From positions 1 through 43,150 of the forward strand of contig CACZAM010000013.1 in assembly GCA_902779185.1 (NCBI GenBank): DNA of 43,150 nucleotides. The letters run 5' to 3'. The stretch comes from an uncultured Eubacteriales bacterium (GTDB lineage Bacteria; Bacillota; Clostridia; Peptostreptococcales; Anaerovoracaceae). A program made the position numbers and the translations under genes. Of this stretch, positions 17,380-26,631 are shown in pieces (position 1 is the stretch's first letter; the number at the start of each line of letters is the position of its first letter). The notes beneath the pieces were generated by a model. That model was given only the letters and a program-made list of their open reading frames with translations. It was not told where the DNA came from and did not search any database.

Positions 17380-18496
17380 TCCACTGCTCCCTGTTATCCC
17401 TGATCATCGCTTCAGCCCCGTCAGACGCCGCGATGAGTCCGTTCTCCTTTGTGTACATGATGCATTCCGTGCGCAGCCTGCCTCCAGACCGCCTGCCCAG
17501 ACTGGCAAGTATGCCGTCCATCAGTCTCGCTGCCGTGCGATCCGCCATGGCGCTGTCTGTTTCTCTGAGTTTCGCGAAAGCCTCTTCTGTCGTCAGGCAA
17601 CCGAGTATGCTGAGTATGAGCTCCGTTCCTGCCCCCTCTTTTGCCGCGGCCGCCGAAATTATCTCCATGCGGCAGTCAGCCTCGCGGGAGTGCGTGTTCA
17701 TGATGCCGCCGGCCACCTTTACCAGCTTGCCGGCATGTCCCGTGAGAAGCATCCCTTTGAAACCCAGCTCTTTTATCATGTCGACAGTCAGGCCGATGTA
17801 ATTGCTGCACTTCACGCTGCGGTCCAGATCCATGCCATAGTTTTCCTTCATGAAATCCAGTCCGTAATTCCCCGGTGAAATGAAAGCGATCGTATTGCCT
17901 TCAGCTTTCTGCTGCCTGAGCTCAACTTTTATTGTGTCGAGTATGGCCTGCTCGCTCATCGGCTCCACGACTCCTGACGTCCCGATGATCGATATCCCTC
18001 CCTCGATACCGAGTCTAGGATTGAATGTGCGGGCAGCTATCTCTTCGCCGCCCGGGACTGAGATGATCACCTCAAATCCGCCATCGTATCCATATGCGTC
18101 AGCCACCTCTGCGATTTCCTGTTTTATCATTGAGCGCGGCACTGAATTGATTGCCGCTTCTCCTACAGGCTGGTCGAGGCCCGGGCGGGTCACTCTGCCG
18201 ACGCCCTCGCCCCCGTCAAGCCTTATGCCTTCTGAATCTGAAAGCCTGACCTCTGCATATATAAGAGCTCCTGTGGTGACATCAGGGTCATCGCCGCCGT
18301 CCTTTCTGACGGCGCATTTTACGCTGTCAGCTGCCTTTTGTATATCAAGGATATTCGCATCAAAAGCGGCGCCTTTCGGTGTGATGATCGAAATATTCGT
18401 TTTCTCAGTTCCTGTCAGGAGCATCCATGCGGCCGCCTTCGCAGCGGCAGCAGCGCAGCTCCCTGTCGTGAACCCGCTTCTGAGTTTTTTATCCAT
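17372..18496 (-). CDS. cbiD: Cobalt-precorrin-5B C1-methyltransferase CbiD
   Basis: About 374 residues from the ATG at 18496, giving the family-typical start LRSGFTTGSCAAAAAKAA. Other signatures: VTRPGLDQPVGEAAINSVPR, and GTSGVVEPMSEQA. It methylates C1 in the anaerobic pathway, so its presence (with CbiG and CbiK, and without CobG or CobN) marks the cobalt-early route. An in-frame TTG at 18550 would abut the upstream cbiC stop; neither start has a good ribosome site, so the exact N-terminus is uncertain. Confidence 0.92.
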   Translation of the reverse strand: MDKKLRSGFTTGSCAAAAAKAAAWMLLTGTEKTNISIITPKGAAFDANILDIQKAADSVKCAVRKDGGDDPDVTTGALIYAEVRLSDSEGIRLDGGEGVGRVTRPGLDQPVGEAAINSVPRSMIKQEIAEVADAYGYDGGFEVIISVPGGEEIAARTFNPRLGIEGGISIIGTSGVVEPMSEQAILDTIKVELRQQKAEGNTIAFISPGNYGLDFMKENYGMDLDRSVKCSNYIGLTVDMIKELGFKGMLLTGHAGKLVKVAGGIMNTHSREADCRMEIISAAAAKEGAGTELILSILGCLTTEEAFAKLRETDSAMADRTAARLMDGILASLGRRSGGRLRTECIMYTKENGLIAASDGAEAMIRDNREQWNG

Positions 18497-18550
18497 TTTT
18501 TCAGTCTTTTGCGTATTTTTCAGTCTGATTCCGGTTTTCCGCCGCTTCAA

Positions 18551-19186
18551 TTACATCGTATACAGCAGCGCGTTCACGATAGCTGCCGCGACATTGCTGC
18601 CGCCCTTGCGGCCGCGGTTGACTATATGTGGGATATCAGTTTCAAGTATCAGCTCCTTAGCTTCGACTACATTGACGAAACCCACCGGGACTCCAATGAC
18701 AAAGTCCGGTTTGAATATTCTTTCATCATACATCTCACGCAGAGTGATGAGCGCCGTCGGAGCATTGCCTATAGCGAAGATCGTCTTCTTCCCCGATGCC
18801 TTCGCGTCACGCGCCGCGTGTTCCATGCTGACCGACGCTCTTGTGACTCCGCGTTCCCTAGCTTCTGCCGCTACACTTTCGTCAGCCATGTAGCAGCGGG
18901 CACTCCCGCCATACTCTGCAAGCCGCTTCTTGTTGATCCCGGTCAGAGCCATGTTGGTATCGGTGACGATATCCGCTCCTTCACGTATAAGTTCTTTTGC
19001 AATCCGGACAGCATCGTCCGAAAAGCACAGCGTATGAGCGTAATCAAAATCAGCAGAGGTGTGGATGGCGCGCCTTATAACCGGATCCTTGTCCGCGTCG
19101 AGCAATATCCCCCTGTCAGCGAGCTCTTTCGCAATGATTTCAAAGCTTCTGGCTTCTATGTCATGAGGTTTTACATGTTCTATCAT
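18551..19186 (-). CDS. cbiC: Cobalt-precorrin-8 methylmutase CbiC
   Basis: A 211-residue CbiC/CobH. It moves the C11 methyl to C12 to give cobyrinic acid. Signatures: RRAIHTSADFDYA with the catalytic histidine, TDTNMALTGINKKRL, IFAIGNAPTALITLREM, IGVPVGFVNVVEAKE, and GRKGGSNVAAAIVNALL. It overlaps the cobD stop by four bases. Confidence 0.95.
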   Translation of the reverse strand: MIEHVKPHDIEARSFEIIAKELADRGILLDADKDPVIRRAIHTSADFDYAHTLCFSDDAVRIAKELIREGADIVTDTNMALTGINKKRLAEYGGSARCYMADESVAAEARERGVTRASVSMEHAARDAKASGKKTIFAIGNAPTALITLREMYDERIFKPDFVIGVPVGFVNVVEAKELILETDIPHIVNRGRKGGSNVAAAIVNALLYTM

Positions 19187-20268
19187 GACTGTTTTCTTCG
19201 TTTGCCTTCCTGTCCGAGAACTTTACCGAGAACATTTATCAGTTCTTCATTATCCTTGTGCTGTCTGACAGCGATTCTGAAGAATGAATCATCCAATCCG
19301 CTGAAATTTGAGCATTTTCTAATGAGGATTCCCCTCTCCAGGAGCCTTTCATACAGATCGGATTCGCTTCTGATGAGCAGGTAATTCGTGTCGCTGCCGT
19401 ACACCCTGACTCCCAGTCTCTCCAACTCCCCGGCGAGGTATTCCCTCTCCTGCTGTATCAGACGGACAGAATCCTTAAGGTAATCCGTAGAAGCAAGCAT
19501 CTCCGCTGCAGCCTCGCCCGTGCGTTCCGCTATTCTCGAAACATTCCATTCAGGCAGGTGCTTTCTGATCTTACCGAGTATCTCTGTATCATTCGAAAGC
19601 ATATATCCGATCCTGATTCCGGGTATGGCAAAAGTCTTGGTGAAAGCCCGCAGATGAATCGCATTGTCTGTTACCGCTTCACCTTCGGCTCCTGCCCAGG
19701 TCAGCGGATAAAAACATTCATCGATCACCAGAACAGCCCCGCATTCCCCGCACTTCGCGGTGACCGCTTTTTTCAGAGCCGGCTCAATGAGCCTTCCGTT
19801 CGGGTTATTCGGGTCAGCGATGAATACCATGTCTATATCGTCATTTATCTGATCAAGTATGCCGTCATCAAGAGTGAAGTTCTTCTTCTCATCAAGGAGA
19901 TACTCCACGATTTCAGCATCCGAAGCCTTCAGCGCCACTGCATATCCCGCATAGCACGGCGCGGTAATCAGCGCCTTTCGCGGCATCACGGCATGAACTG
20001 CCGCCATCAGCAGTTCGGACGCGCCGTTTCCACAGACTACATTTTCTGCACTAACACCTTCAAGCACCGCGATCCTGCTCCGGAGCTTCTGCTGCACCGG
20101 ATCCGGATACTGGTTTATTTCAGCAAGCCCTGCCTGCATAGCTTCAGTTACTTCTGAAGGCATAGGAAAAGGATTGAGATTGACTGAATAATCAAGTATC
20201 ACCTCGTTCCGGTACACATCCCCGCCATGCAGCATTTCTATTTTCTTGTTTTCAGCATCATTACTCAT
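19183..20268 (-). CDS. cobD: L-threonine-O-3-phosphate decarboxylase (CobD-like aminotransferase)
   Basis: A 361-residue fold-type I PLP enzyme. The N-terminal HGGDVYRN and LDYSVNLNPFP are typical of CobD rather than histidinol-phosphate aminotransferase; the PLP lysine is Lys211 in AFTKTFAIPGIRIGY, and ADPNNPNGRLI is the substrate-cofactor loop. It makes the (R)-1-aminopropan-2-ol phosphate arm used by CbiB, the gene immediately upstream. It is the first gene after the promoter at 20288-20315. There is no clear ribosome site before the ATG at 20268. A HisC role cannot be fully excluded from sequence alone. Confidence 0.88.
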   Translation of the reverse strand: MSNDAENKKIEMLHGGDVYRNEVILDYSVNLNPFPMPSEVTEAMQAGLAEINQYPDPVQQKLRSRIAVLEGVSAENVVCGNGASELLMAAVHAVMPRKALITAPCYAGYAVALKASDAEIVEYLLDEKKNFTLDDGILDQINDDIDMVFIADPNNPNGRLIEPALKKAVTAKCGECGAVLVIDECFYPLTWAGAEGEAVTDNAIHLRAFTKTFAIPGIRIGYMLSNDTEILGKIRKHLPEWNVSRIAERTGEAAAEMLASTDYLKDSVRLIQQEREYLAGELERLGVRVYGSDTNYLLIRSESDLYERLLERGILIRKCSNFSGLDDSFFRIAVRQHKDNEELINVLGKVLGQEGKRRKQS

Positions 20269-20287
20269 TTTGATAATTTCGCTCGTA

Positions 20288-20315
20288 TTTATAACTTTGC
20301 TCGTAATGTTGTCAA
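20288..20315 (-). promoter_or_regulatory. Sigma-A type promoter for cobD and the downstream corrin operon
   Basis: On the minus strand TTGACA (20310-20315) is followed after 16 bases by TATAAA (20288-20293). The start point would be near 20281, only about 12 bases before the cobD ATG. Two copies of ACGAGC (20281-20286 and 20299-20304) lie at the start point and in the spacer. The 128-base gap 20269-20396 holds this promoter and nothing else I can identify; no terminator for cbiB is evident. Confidence 0.65.
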
Positions 20316-20396
20316 TTCACCTGCTCCATCCAAGTTTTGACAAGTTTCAGAAAGTCAGGCGATCCGCGTTCTGTCTGCGAAGGATTCTTCCAATCT

Positions 20397-21416
20397 CTAT
20401 GTTACGATGCAGCTTGCCGCATAAATGCCCAGCATGCATAGAGCAAAGCCGATAAAGGACGCGGCTGTCATGAGCCTGTTGACCCTGACTATATCGAAGG
20501 CCTCGATCTCTCTCGTCTTATCGCCGATGAAAGGCTTTCGCACTACCTTTCCGAAGTACTGCGCGTCCCCTGCCAGCTGCAGTCCGAGGGAGCCGGCCGC
20601 CGCACTCTCTGTCTGGGCGGCGTTAGGACTCTTGTGATTAGTCCTGTCGCGCTTCCATATACGTAAGGCTCCAGCCGCATCATAGCTTTTGCCGCAGACC
20701 GCGCTTGCGGCGATCAGGAGAAGCGCGCTTATCCTTGCCGGTATGAAATTTGCGATATCGTCTAGTTTAGCTGCCGCGGTACCGAACCACATGTATCTGT
20801 CGTTCTTATATCCGATCATGGAGTCCATGGTGTTGATGGCTTTGTAAATCAGTCCGAGAACCGGTCCGCCTATTGCTGCGTACAGCATCGGCGCGAATAC
20901 GCCGTCAGAGAAATTCTCAGCCACAGTCTCTACGGCAGCCTTCGTAACGCCCTTTTCGTCAAGCACCTTGGTATCGCGGCCGACTATCATCGAGACAGCC
21001 TTTCTCGCGCTGTCAAGAGTCCCGTCTTTCAGCTCGCGGTAGACTTTCATGCTCTCACGTCTGAGGCTGGTCTGCGCGAGCAGGTAGCATGTGAGTACTG
21101 CTTCGACGATCACGCCTGCGGCTGGTGAAATGCGGTATGCCGCAAACGTAATTGCCGCGGTAAGGGCTGCGGTCACCGTTATTACAATGAGTACCAGCAG
21201 GAGCCCTTTTCTGCGCTCCGCTGTTTTATCTCTCGTTTCCGGGTCGCTTTTTTCTGCCTGGATGTCTCCCAGAAGACTTTTGTCGAGCCGCCCTATAAGC
21301 CTACCTATCCATACTATCGGATGGGGTATACCGTGGGGGTCTCCAACCATCAGATCCAGCATGAAGCCCGCCGCAAAAGCGATCATATGCAGTTGAAGCA
21401 GTGACATTCCCTGCAT
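20397..21416 (-). CDS. cbiB: Adenosylcobinamide-phosphate synthase CbiB
   Basis: About 339 residues, polytopic membrane protein. FMLDLMVGDPHGIPHPIVWIG at the N-terminus, GTLDSARKAVSMIVGRDT, ETVAENFSDGVFAPM and MDSMIGYKNDRYMWFG are diagnostic. It attaches the aminopropanol (phosphate) arm to cobyric acid. The ATG at 21416 has GGAG 7 bases upstream and is preferred over longer readings. The start lies inside the 3' end of cobC, an overlap of 116 bases. Confidence 0.92.
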   Translation of the reverse strand: MQGMSLLQLHMIAFAAGFMLDLMVGDPHGIPHPIVWIGRLIGRLDKSLLGDIQAEKSDPETRDKTAERRKGLLLVLIVITVTAALTAAITFAAYRISPAAGVIVEAVLTCYLLAQTSLRRESMKVYRELKDGTLDSARKAVSMIVGRDTKVLDEKGVTKAAVETVAENFSDGVFAPMLYAAIGGPVLGLIYKAINTMDSMIGYKNDRYMWFGTAAAKLDDIANFIPARISALLLIAASAVCGKSYDAAGALRIWKRDRTNHKSPNAAQTESAAAGSLGLQLAGDAQYFGKVVRKPFIGDKTREIEAFDIVRVNRLMTAASFIGFALCMLGIYAASCIVT

Positions 21417-21957
21417 CGTCAATCTCCACTTCGATAATATAACCTGCGCCATTCGGCGCGTTGAATGCAAAATAGTCCTCGCCGGTGAGCTTGCTCATAA
21501 CTGCCATTATCGTACCGCCATGAGCAACGATGCAGATGGATCCCGCACCTTTTTTCACAGCATGACTGACTGCCGCTTTGAACCCGCGCCATGTTCTGGC
21601 GCTGAAGCTCCCTATGCTTTCTCCTCCGGGTATAGGGGCATATCCTCCGCTGTCGAGCCACGCCTGATATTCGGGATCGCCGTCCAGCATCTTATGATTC
21701 TTTCCTTCGAATTTGCCGAAGTGCATCTCCCGCAGATCACTGATTACAACGGGTTTTACTCCGGGGAACATAATGGCAGCGGTTTCGAGCGCCCTTGTCA
21801 TCGGGCTGACGAAAAGCATCGATCCGCGTACCGCGCCTTCGACTTCTTTCAGCGCTTCCCGCCCTTCCCTGGTCAACGGTTCATCGGTACCGCTGCCGCT
21901 GAAATGCAGAGCGTTATTGCCTTCCGTTATGCCGTGTCTTATAAGGTAGCATTTCAT
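21301..21957 (-). CDS. cobC: Alpha-ribazole-5'-phosphate phosphatase CobC (histidine phosphatase family)
   Basis: A 218-residue phosphoglycerate-mutase-like phosphatase. The catalytic RHG (residues 7-9, LIRHGITEGN), SPMTRALETA, EMHFGKFEGK and the late VAHGGTIMAVMS form the complete histidine phosphatase set. It would remove phosphate from alpha-ribazole phosphate or adenosylcobalamin phosphate. The last about 40 codons overlap the start of cbiB in another frame and are not a recognisable part of the domain, so they are probably a read-on tail. Confidence 0.88.
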   Translation of the reverse strand: MKCYLIRHGITEGNNALHFSGSGTDEPLTREGREALKEVEGAVRGSMLFVSPMTRALETAAIMFPGVKPVVISDLREMHFGKFEGKNHKMLDGDPEYQAWLDSGGYAPIPGGESIGSFSARTWRGFKAAVSHAVKKGAGSICIVAHGGTIMAVMSKLTGEDYFAFNAPNGAGYIIEVEIDDAGNVTASTAYDRFCGGLHAGSDGWRPPRYTPSDSMDR

Positions 21958-21974
21958 CTCCGGTCACCGCCTTT

Positions 21975-22763
21975 TCACATTGGCATTGTAATTGCTGTTA
22001 TGCCTGCGGCTGCGGCGATGGCAGTCTCACAGATCACAACGAAGTATCCTGCCGTATCTCCGGTAATGCCGCCGAACTGCCTGTAGCTCAGGTGCTTATA
22101 CCACGCGAAGCTCAGAGCCGCGGCTGCAAGCATTATGTACTCCACAGGCCATGTGAAGTACACCATTGCCCATATGGACGCAGCACCGGTTATAGCTATA
22201 AGGATCAGATTGACCTTACGGCCTCCGGCTGCGGAAGTTGCTTCATAGTATAGCATGCCCTCTTTTTTTGCCGACCTGAAGGTAAGTACTGAAAGCGCGC
22301 TGAGGCACCTTGAGAGCACAAATCCTGCGGCGATGCCCGCCATCAGCCTGGTGCCCGCGTCTGAAGCAGCCACGATGATGAGCGATGCGATGTAAATAAG
22401 TCCGCATACGGCGATTCTTATGACAGCGAAAGCTCCTATGTGAGGATCCTTCAGTATTTTCAGCTTCTCCTCCCTGGTCTTATAGGAGCTGAGCGCGTCG
22501 GCAACATCCATGAAACCGTCGACGTGGAATCCTCCCGTAATTATGAGTGGGACCGCGGTCAGCAGAAGCGCTGTAGCGGTATCGGGCAGATCAAAATACT
22601 GAGCGCATCTGAACACGCCAAAGAACACGAGGCCGATCACAGCTCCGACCAGTGGGAAAGCCGCGAGGCTATACCGCATGTCCTCCTCTTTCCACTCGAA
22701 GCGCGGCACCGGTATTCTTGAGTATTGCGCGAACGCGACTGCTATGGCTTTCAGTATTATCAT
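21975..22763 (-). CDS. cobS: Adenosylcobinamide-GDP ribazoletransferase CobS
   Basis: A 262-residue membrane enzyme: FAQYSRIPVPRFEW at the N-terminus, FPLVGAVIGLVF, GGFHVDGFMDVADAL (the metal-binding catalytic segment) and REEKLKILKDPHIGAFAVI are CobS signatures. It joins adenosylcobinamide-GDP to the lower-ligand riboside, completing the nucleotide loop. It sits 6 bases after the cobT-cobU fusion. Confidence 0.95.
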   Translation of the reverse strand: MIILKAIAVAFAQYSRIPVPRFEWKEEDMRYSLAAFPLVGAVIGLVFFGVFRCAQYFDLPDTATALLLTAVPLIITGGFHVDGFMDVADALSSYKTREEKLKILKDPHIGAFAVIRIAVCGLIYIASLIIVAASDAGTRLMAGIAAGFVLSRCLSALSVLTFRSAKKEGMLYYEATSAAGGRKVNLILIAITGAASIWAMVYFTWPVEYIMLAAAALSFAWYKHLSYRQFGGITGDTAGYFVVICETAIAAAAGITAITMPM

Positions 22764-22769
22764 CCTATC

Positions 22770-24359
22770 TCATATCCTTATGGTCTTATCGGCCAGCCCG
22801 CTTACCATATCGTTCAGCATGTCTAGCGTCTCCGCGTAAAAACGGGTCTCTTCATCAAATGATTCTTCGATCTCAAAGTGGTTGCTGACGATAACGAGGT
22901 TCCCGGCCCGCTGCGCGATCCGTTTGATATCTTCATATAGCCTTCCGAGCATTTCATCTCTGCCGGAACGTCTTTCAAACAGTTCATTCGCGACGAGATT
23001 TGACAGGCATTCAAGCAGCACGGTCATGTCGCCAAGCCTGCTTCCATTGCTCATGTTATATTCACTCAGCGAGCTGCAGATATCGAAAGGAGCTTCGATC
23101 GTGATAAAGCCCTTTCCGTACCTCATCATGCGGTGCCTCTCGACCCGTTCCCTGCCTTCTTTGCCGTACGGGATCATCGTCGCGACATATATCCTGTGGT
23201 CAGGATCTGACAGCTCCGTTACGATATTCTCAGCCATGGCCGACTTGCCGCTGTTCGGTGTGCCGATGATAAATACAGTAGTACCGCCTGCGGATTCCGC
23301 GTCAAAGTCATGATACTGCTCGACCGTCGTATCCGCAAAGCTGAGCCCCTTTGAATAAAGGGCAAGCACTGTGTCAAGCACAGGCATGAGCATGACAGCA
23401 CCGGTGCCCTCACCAAGCGCGAGCATGCCGTCGATGACAGGCTCCAGACCGAGTATGTCGAGTATATACTTCATGCCCGGCTCCTTTCCCATGTGAGAAG
23501 CTATCATGAAGTTTCTGGTCCCCGGCACCAGCCTTTCAGCGATCAGAGCGGCTACAGCGCTTATGAAACCGTCTATGATCACAGGGATGTGGTTCATCGC
23601 GCCTCCGATAAAAACTCCGGCAAGGCCTGCTATATCTAGGCCTCCTACGCACGAGAGCATGTGCATAGCGTACTCGGGACTTGCTCTTCCGGTCTCATCG
23701 GCAGGATCATATTTTTCAAGAGCAGCGCTGATCACCTGCGTCTTTTTTCTGAGTCCTTCGTTACTGAGACCCGCGCCCCTGCCGGTTACGGTATCAGCGT
23801 CCAGACCGAGAAGAGCAGCGGCAAGAGCCGAACTTGTCGTAGTATTGCCTATACCCATCTCCCCGGTAGCCAGCAGCCTGTAGCCTCCGGCGCTGCAGTC
23901 GCAGACTATGTCGATCCCGGCCTCTATGGCCTGCATGCACTCATCTTCAGTCATGGCAGGCTCATGCGCGAAGTTCCTGGTGCCCTTCATCACCTTGCGG
24001 TTTATGACACCCTTCGGGCTGCCTTCCATATTGATGCCGACATCAACAGGAATGGTATCGGCTTTAGCTTCTCTGGCCATGCGGCAGACAGAGCTCTCGC
24101 CCCTTCCCATCCATTCGGCGACAGCGCGGGTCACGTCCTGTCCGGACTGGCTCACGCCTTCGGCGACTATGCCGTTGTCAGCGCACATGATAATGACGGC
24201 GCGCTTCCTTATATCTATATCAGCCGAGCCCTGTACCGCGCCTATGCGCGCCGTGATCTCCTCAAATCTGCCGAGACTGTTAAGCGGCTTCGCGATGCTG
24301 TCCCATCTGGCTCTGATCTCGTCGTATTTATCTTTGTCAAAAGGTACTATGTTGATCAA
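22770..24359 (-). CDS. cobT-cobU: CobT-CobU fusion: lower-ligand phosphoribosyltransferase / cobinamide kinase-guanylyltransferase
   Basis: A 529-residue fusion. Residues 1-350 are nicotinate-nucleotide:base phosphoribosyltransferase CobT, with [42 protein letters not shown], and the catalytic Glu317 in ALGEGTGA. Residues about 360-529 are CobU: P-loop GTPNSGKS (366-373), [11 protein letters not shown] with the nucleotidylated-His region, and [12 protein letters not shown]. One chain therefore activates both halves of the nucleotide loop: the lower base and the cobinamide. The CobU P-loop is slightly unusual (GTPNSGKS; the family usually has GGxRSGKS). It overlaps cobQ by four bases. Confidence 0.93.
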   Translation of the reverse strand: MINIVPFDKDKYDEIRARWDSIAKPLNSLGRFEEITARIGAVQGSADIDIRKRAVIIMCADNGIVAEGVSQSGQDVTRAVAEWMGRGESSVCRMAREAKADTIPVDVGINMEGSPKGVINRKVMKGTRNFAHEPAMTEDECMQAIEAGIDIVCDCSAGGYRLLATGEMGIGNTTTSSALAAALLGLDADTVTGRGAGLSNEGLRKKTQVISAALEKYDPADETGRASPEYAMHMLSCVGGLDIAGLAGVFIGGAMNHIPVIIDGFISAVAALIAERLVPGTRNFMIASHMGKEPGMKYILDILGLEPVIDGMLALGEGTGAVMLMPVLDTVLALYSKGLSFADTTVEQYHDFDAESAGGTTVFIIGTPNSGKSAMAENIVTELSDPDHRIYVATMIPYGKEGRERVERHRMMRYGKGFITIEAPFDICSSLSEYNMSNGSRLGDMTVLLECLSNLVANELFERRSGRDEMLGRLYEDIKRIAQRAGNLVIVSNHFEIEESFDEETRFYAETLDMLNDMVSGLADKTIRI

Positions 24360-25849
24360 AATGCTGCCTCCCTGAGCATGGAGTAAATGCAGTCCATATC
24401 GAGATTTTCCCTCAGAATGACCGCCAGCCTGTCGTATTCCTTCTCTTTGAATTCCCTGTGGCCTGAAGAATCTCCGCCACTGAGCACAACACCCTTTCTC
24501 TCTGCCAGTGCATTAACAACAGCGGCAGCAATGCCTTCCCTGTCGAACACTCCGTGTATGTACGTTCCGTAAACATCGCCCTCACAGACACCGGTATCAT
24601 CCGATGTAAAGTCTGATGAACACTGAGCGATGCAGCCGTCAGGGAAGGTCCTTCCCATATGGATCTCATAGCCTTCTATCTCAAGTCCGGAGAGCGCTTC
24701 GAAAATGCCTTCGACCTTTTCGAATCTTCCGCTGAACTGCTCAGTCCGCTTTTCTCCGGCAAGCACTGTGATGACCGGCAGAAGGCCAAGTCCGCTGACT
24801 TCTCCGCCACCCTCTACACCTTCAGGATCGGATACTTCGACCCCGAGCATCTGGTATCCTCCGCAGATACCGAATACGGGAACGCCTTCCTTTTTCATTC
24901 TGAGCATCTCACTGTCAAAGCCGTTTTCACGCAGCCATGTGAGGTCAGCGATAGTGCTTTTTGATCCCGGAAGAACCACCATGTCAGCGCCACTGAGTCC
25001 GGCAGTTTCCGATACATACCGCACGGATACGTCCGGGAACTGCTCAAACACATCGAAGTCGGTGAAGTTGGATATCTTAGGCAGCCTTACGACCGCTATG
25101 TCCACCAGGCCCCGGCGGTTTGCGGAGAGCCTGTCCGAAAGTGAGTCCTCATCCTCCACCTTTATATCCATATAAGGCACAGTACCGATTACAGGCACTC
25201 CGCCCTTTTCCTCGAGCATCTCTATGCCGCTGTCCAGAAGCGACGCGTCGCCTCTGAATTTATTGATTATGAGTCCCTTGACTCTTTCCTTTTCATTATC
25301 CTCAAGGAGCATCAGCGTACCGAGCAGCTGCGCGAAAACTCCTCCCCTGTCTATGTCTCCGACCAGCAGCACCGGCGCGTCCACCATTTCGGCGAGTCCC
25401 ATGTTAACGATGTCATTTTCCTTAAGGTTGATCTCGGCAGGAGAACCCGCGCCTTCGATCACGATTATATCGAACTGATCCTCGAGTTTGCGGAATGCCT
25501 CCTTAATGACAGGGATCAGTTCTTTCTTGAATCTGAAGTAATCGCGCGCCTTCATATTGCCTATCGATTTTCCGTTTATGATCACCTGCGAGCCCTGGTC
25601 GTCTGTCGGCTTCAGGAGTATTGGATTCATGCAGACCAAAGGATCGGTCCCGGCAGCTTCAGCCTGCACCACCTGCGCGCGGCTCATTTCAAGGCCTTCC
25701 TTCGTCGCAAAGGAATTGAGCGCCATGTTCTGGGATTTGAAAGGCGCCACCCTGTATCCGTCCTGTCTGAAAATGCGACACAGTCCCGCGGCAAGAAGGC
25801 TCTTGCCGGCATTTGACATCGTGCCCTGTACCATTATTACCTTAGCCAT
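24356..25849 (-). CDS. cobQ: Cobyric acid synthase CobQ/CbiP
   Basis: A 497-residue amidotransferase that adds four amides to adenosylcobyrinic acid diamide. [13 protein letters not shown] with the P-loop variant, [20 protein letters not shown], the glutaminase nucleophile Cys329 in [10 protein letters not shown] and a late TYIHGVFD give a full-length, intact enzyme. It overlaps the BtuD-type gene by 8 bases, so uptake and biosynthesis are translated from the same message. Confidence 0.95.
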   Translation of the reverse strand: MAKVIMVQGTMSNAGKSLLAAGLCRIFRQDGYRVAPFKSQNMALNSFATKEGLEMSRAQVVQAEAAGTDPLVCMNPILLKPTDDQGSQVIINGKSIGNMKARDYFRFKKELIPVIKEAFRKLEDQFDIIVIEGAGSPAEINLKENDIVNMGLAEMVDAPVLLVGDIDRGGVFAQLLGTLMLLEDNEKERVKGLIINKFRGDASLLDSGIEMLEEKGGVPVIGTVPYMDIKVEDEDSLSDRLSANRRGLVDIAVVRLPKISNFTDFDVFEQFPDVSVRYVSETAGLSGADMVVLPGSKSTIADLTWLRENGFDSEMLRMKKEGVPVFGICGGYQMLGVEVSDPEGVEGGGEVSGLGLLPVITVLAGEKRTEQFSGRFEKVEGIFEALSGLEIEGYEIHMGRTFPDGCIAQCSSDFTSDDTGVCEGDVYGTYIHGVFDREGIAAAVVNALAERKGVVLSGGDSSGHREFKEKEYDRLAVILRENLDMDCIYSMLREAAF

Positions 25850-26627
25850 TTTTTTCTATGCTCTTTACAAAACCCGAATAAACTTCCCTGAGTCTTCCGT
25901 CTCCCAGGCTGTACAGACTGCTAATTAGCTCATCCGTGAATACCTCTTCAGGACTCCCGGTTTTCACGACTTTTCCATCAGCGGAGACACATATCACCTT
26001 GTCCGCTATGAGATGCGCGAGCTCGAGCTCGTGCATCGACATTATCACGCCTATCTCCTTCTCCTGAGTGAGGCTCCTCAGCAGGTCGAGGAATTCCAGC
26101 TTGTGCCTGATATCCAGATAGGATGTCGGCTCATCGAGTATCATTATTTCAGGCTCCTGACAGATCGCTCTGGCCAGCAGCACTCTCTGTCTCTGTCCGT
26201 CGCTGATATGGTCATAATTCCGGTCAGCCAGCTCTGTCACATGCACCAGTTCCATGGTGTCGCGGACGATCTTTTTATCGTTTTCCGAGAGTATGCCGAG
26301 CCTTCCGGTGTATGGATACCTTCCGAGCGAGACCACCTCTTCACAGGTCATCTTCTCCGCAGGCTTTCTCTCCGTGAGCATCACGGCCTGCTTTTTCGCT
26401 ATATCCGTAAGACTGTATGCTGATCGCTCCGCGTCCCCTATATAAATGGTTCCGGCTATAGGCTCGAGCTGCCCTGCTATCGTCTTGAGGACTGTCGACT
26501 TGCCTGCGCCGTTCGGACCGATCAGCGTCACGATTTCACCCGGCTGCACCAATAATTCCGCGCCGGCGACTATCACCTTGTGCCCGTACCCCGAATCGAG
26601 GCGCTCAGCTCTTATAACCGATCTCAT
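25842..26627 (-). CDS. ABC importer ATPase, BtuD/FecE type
   Basis: A 261-residue ATPase with Walker A GPNGAGKS, signature ISDGQRQRV, Walker [13 protein letters not shown] and switch histidine SMHELELA. These features mark the siderophore/cobalamin importer class. The gene follows the permease after 4 bases. The location directly before cobQ and in a riboswitch-led cluster argues for a corrinoid or cobalt-tetrapyrrole substrate, but heme or a siderophore cannot be excluded by sequence. Confidence 0.9.
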   Translation of the reverse strand: MRSVIRAERLDSGYGHKVIVAGAELLVQPGEIVTLIGPNGAGKSTVLKTIAGQLEPIAGTIYIGDAERSAYSLTDIAKKQAVMLTERKPAEKMTCEEVVSLGRYPYTGRLGILSENDKKIVRDTMELVHVTELADRNYDHISDGQRQRVLLARAICQEPEIMILDEPTSYLDIRHKLEFLDLLRSLTQEKEIGVIMSMHELELAHLIADKVICVSADGKVVKTGSPEEVFTDELISSLYSLGDGRLREVYSGFVKSIEKNG

Positions 26628-26631
26628 GACA

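Noticed and set aside
20316-20396. Second riboswitch or terminator between cbiB and cobD
   Set aside because: No B12 box, no aptamer core and no hairpin with a T run; only the promoter is supported.
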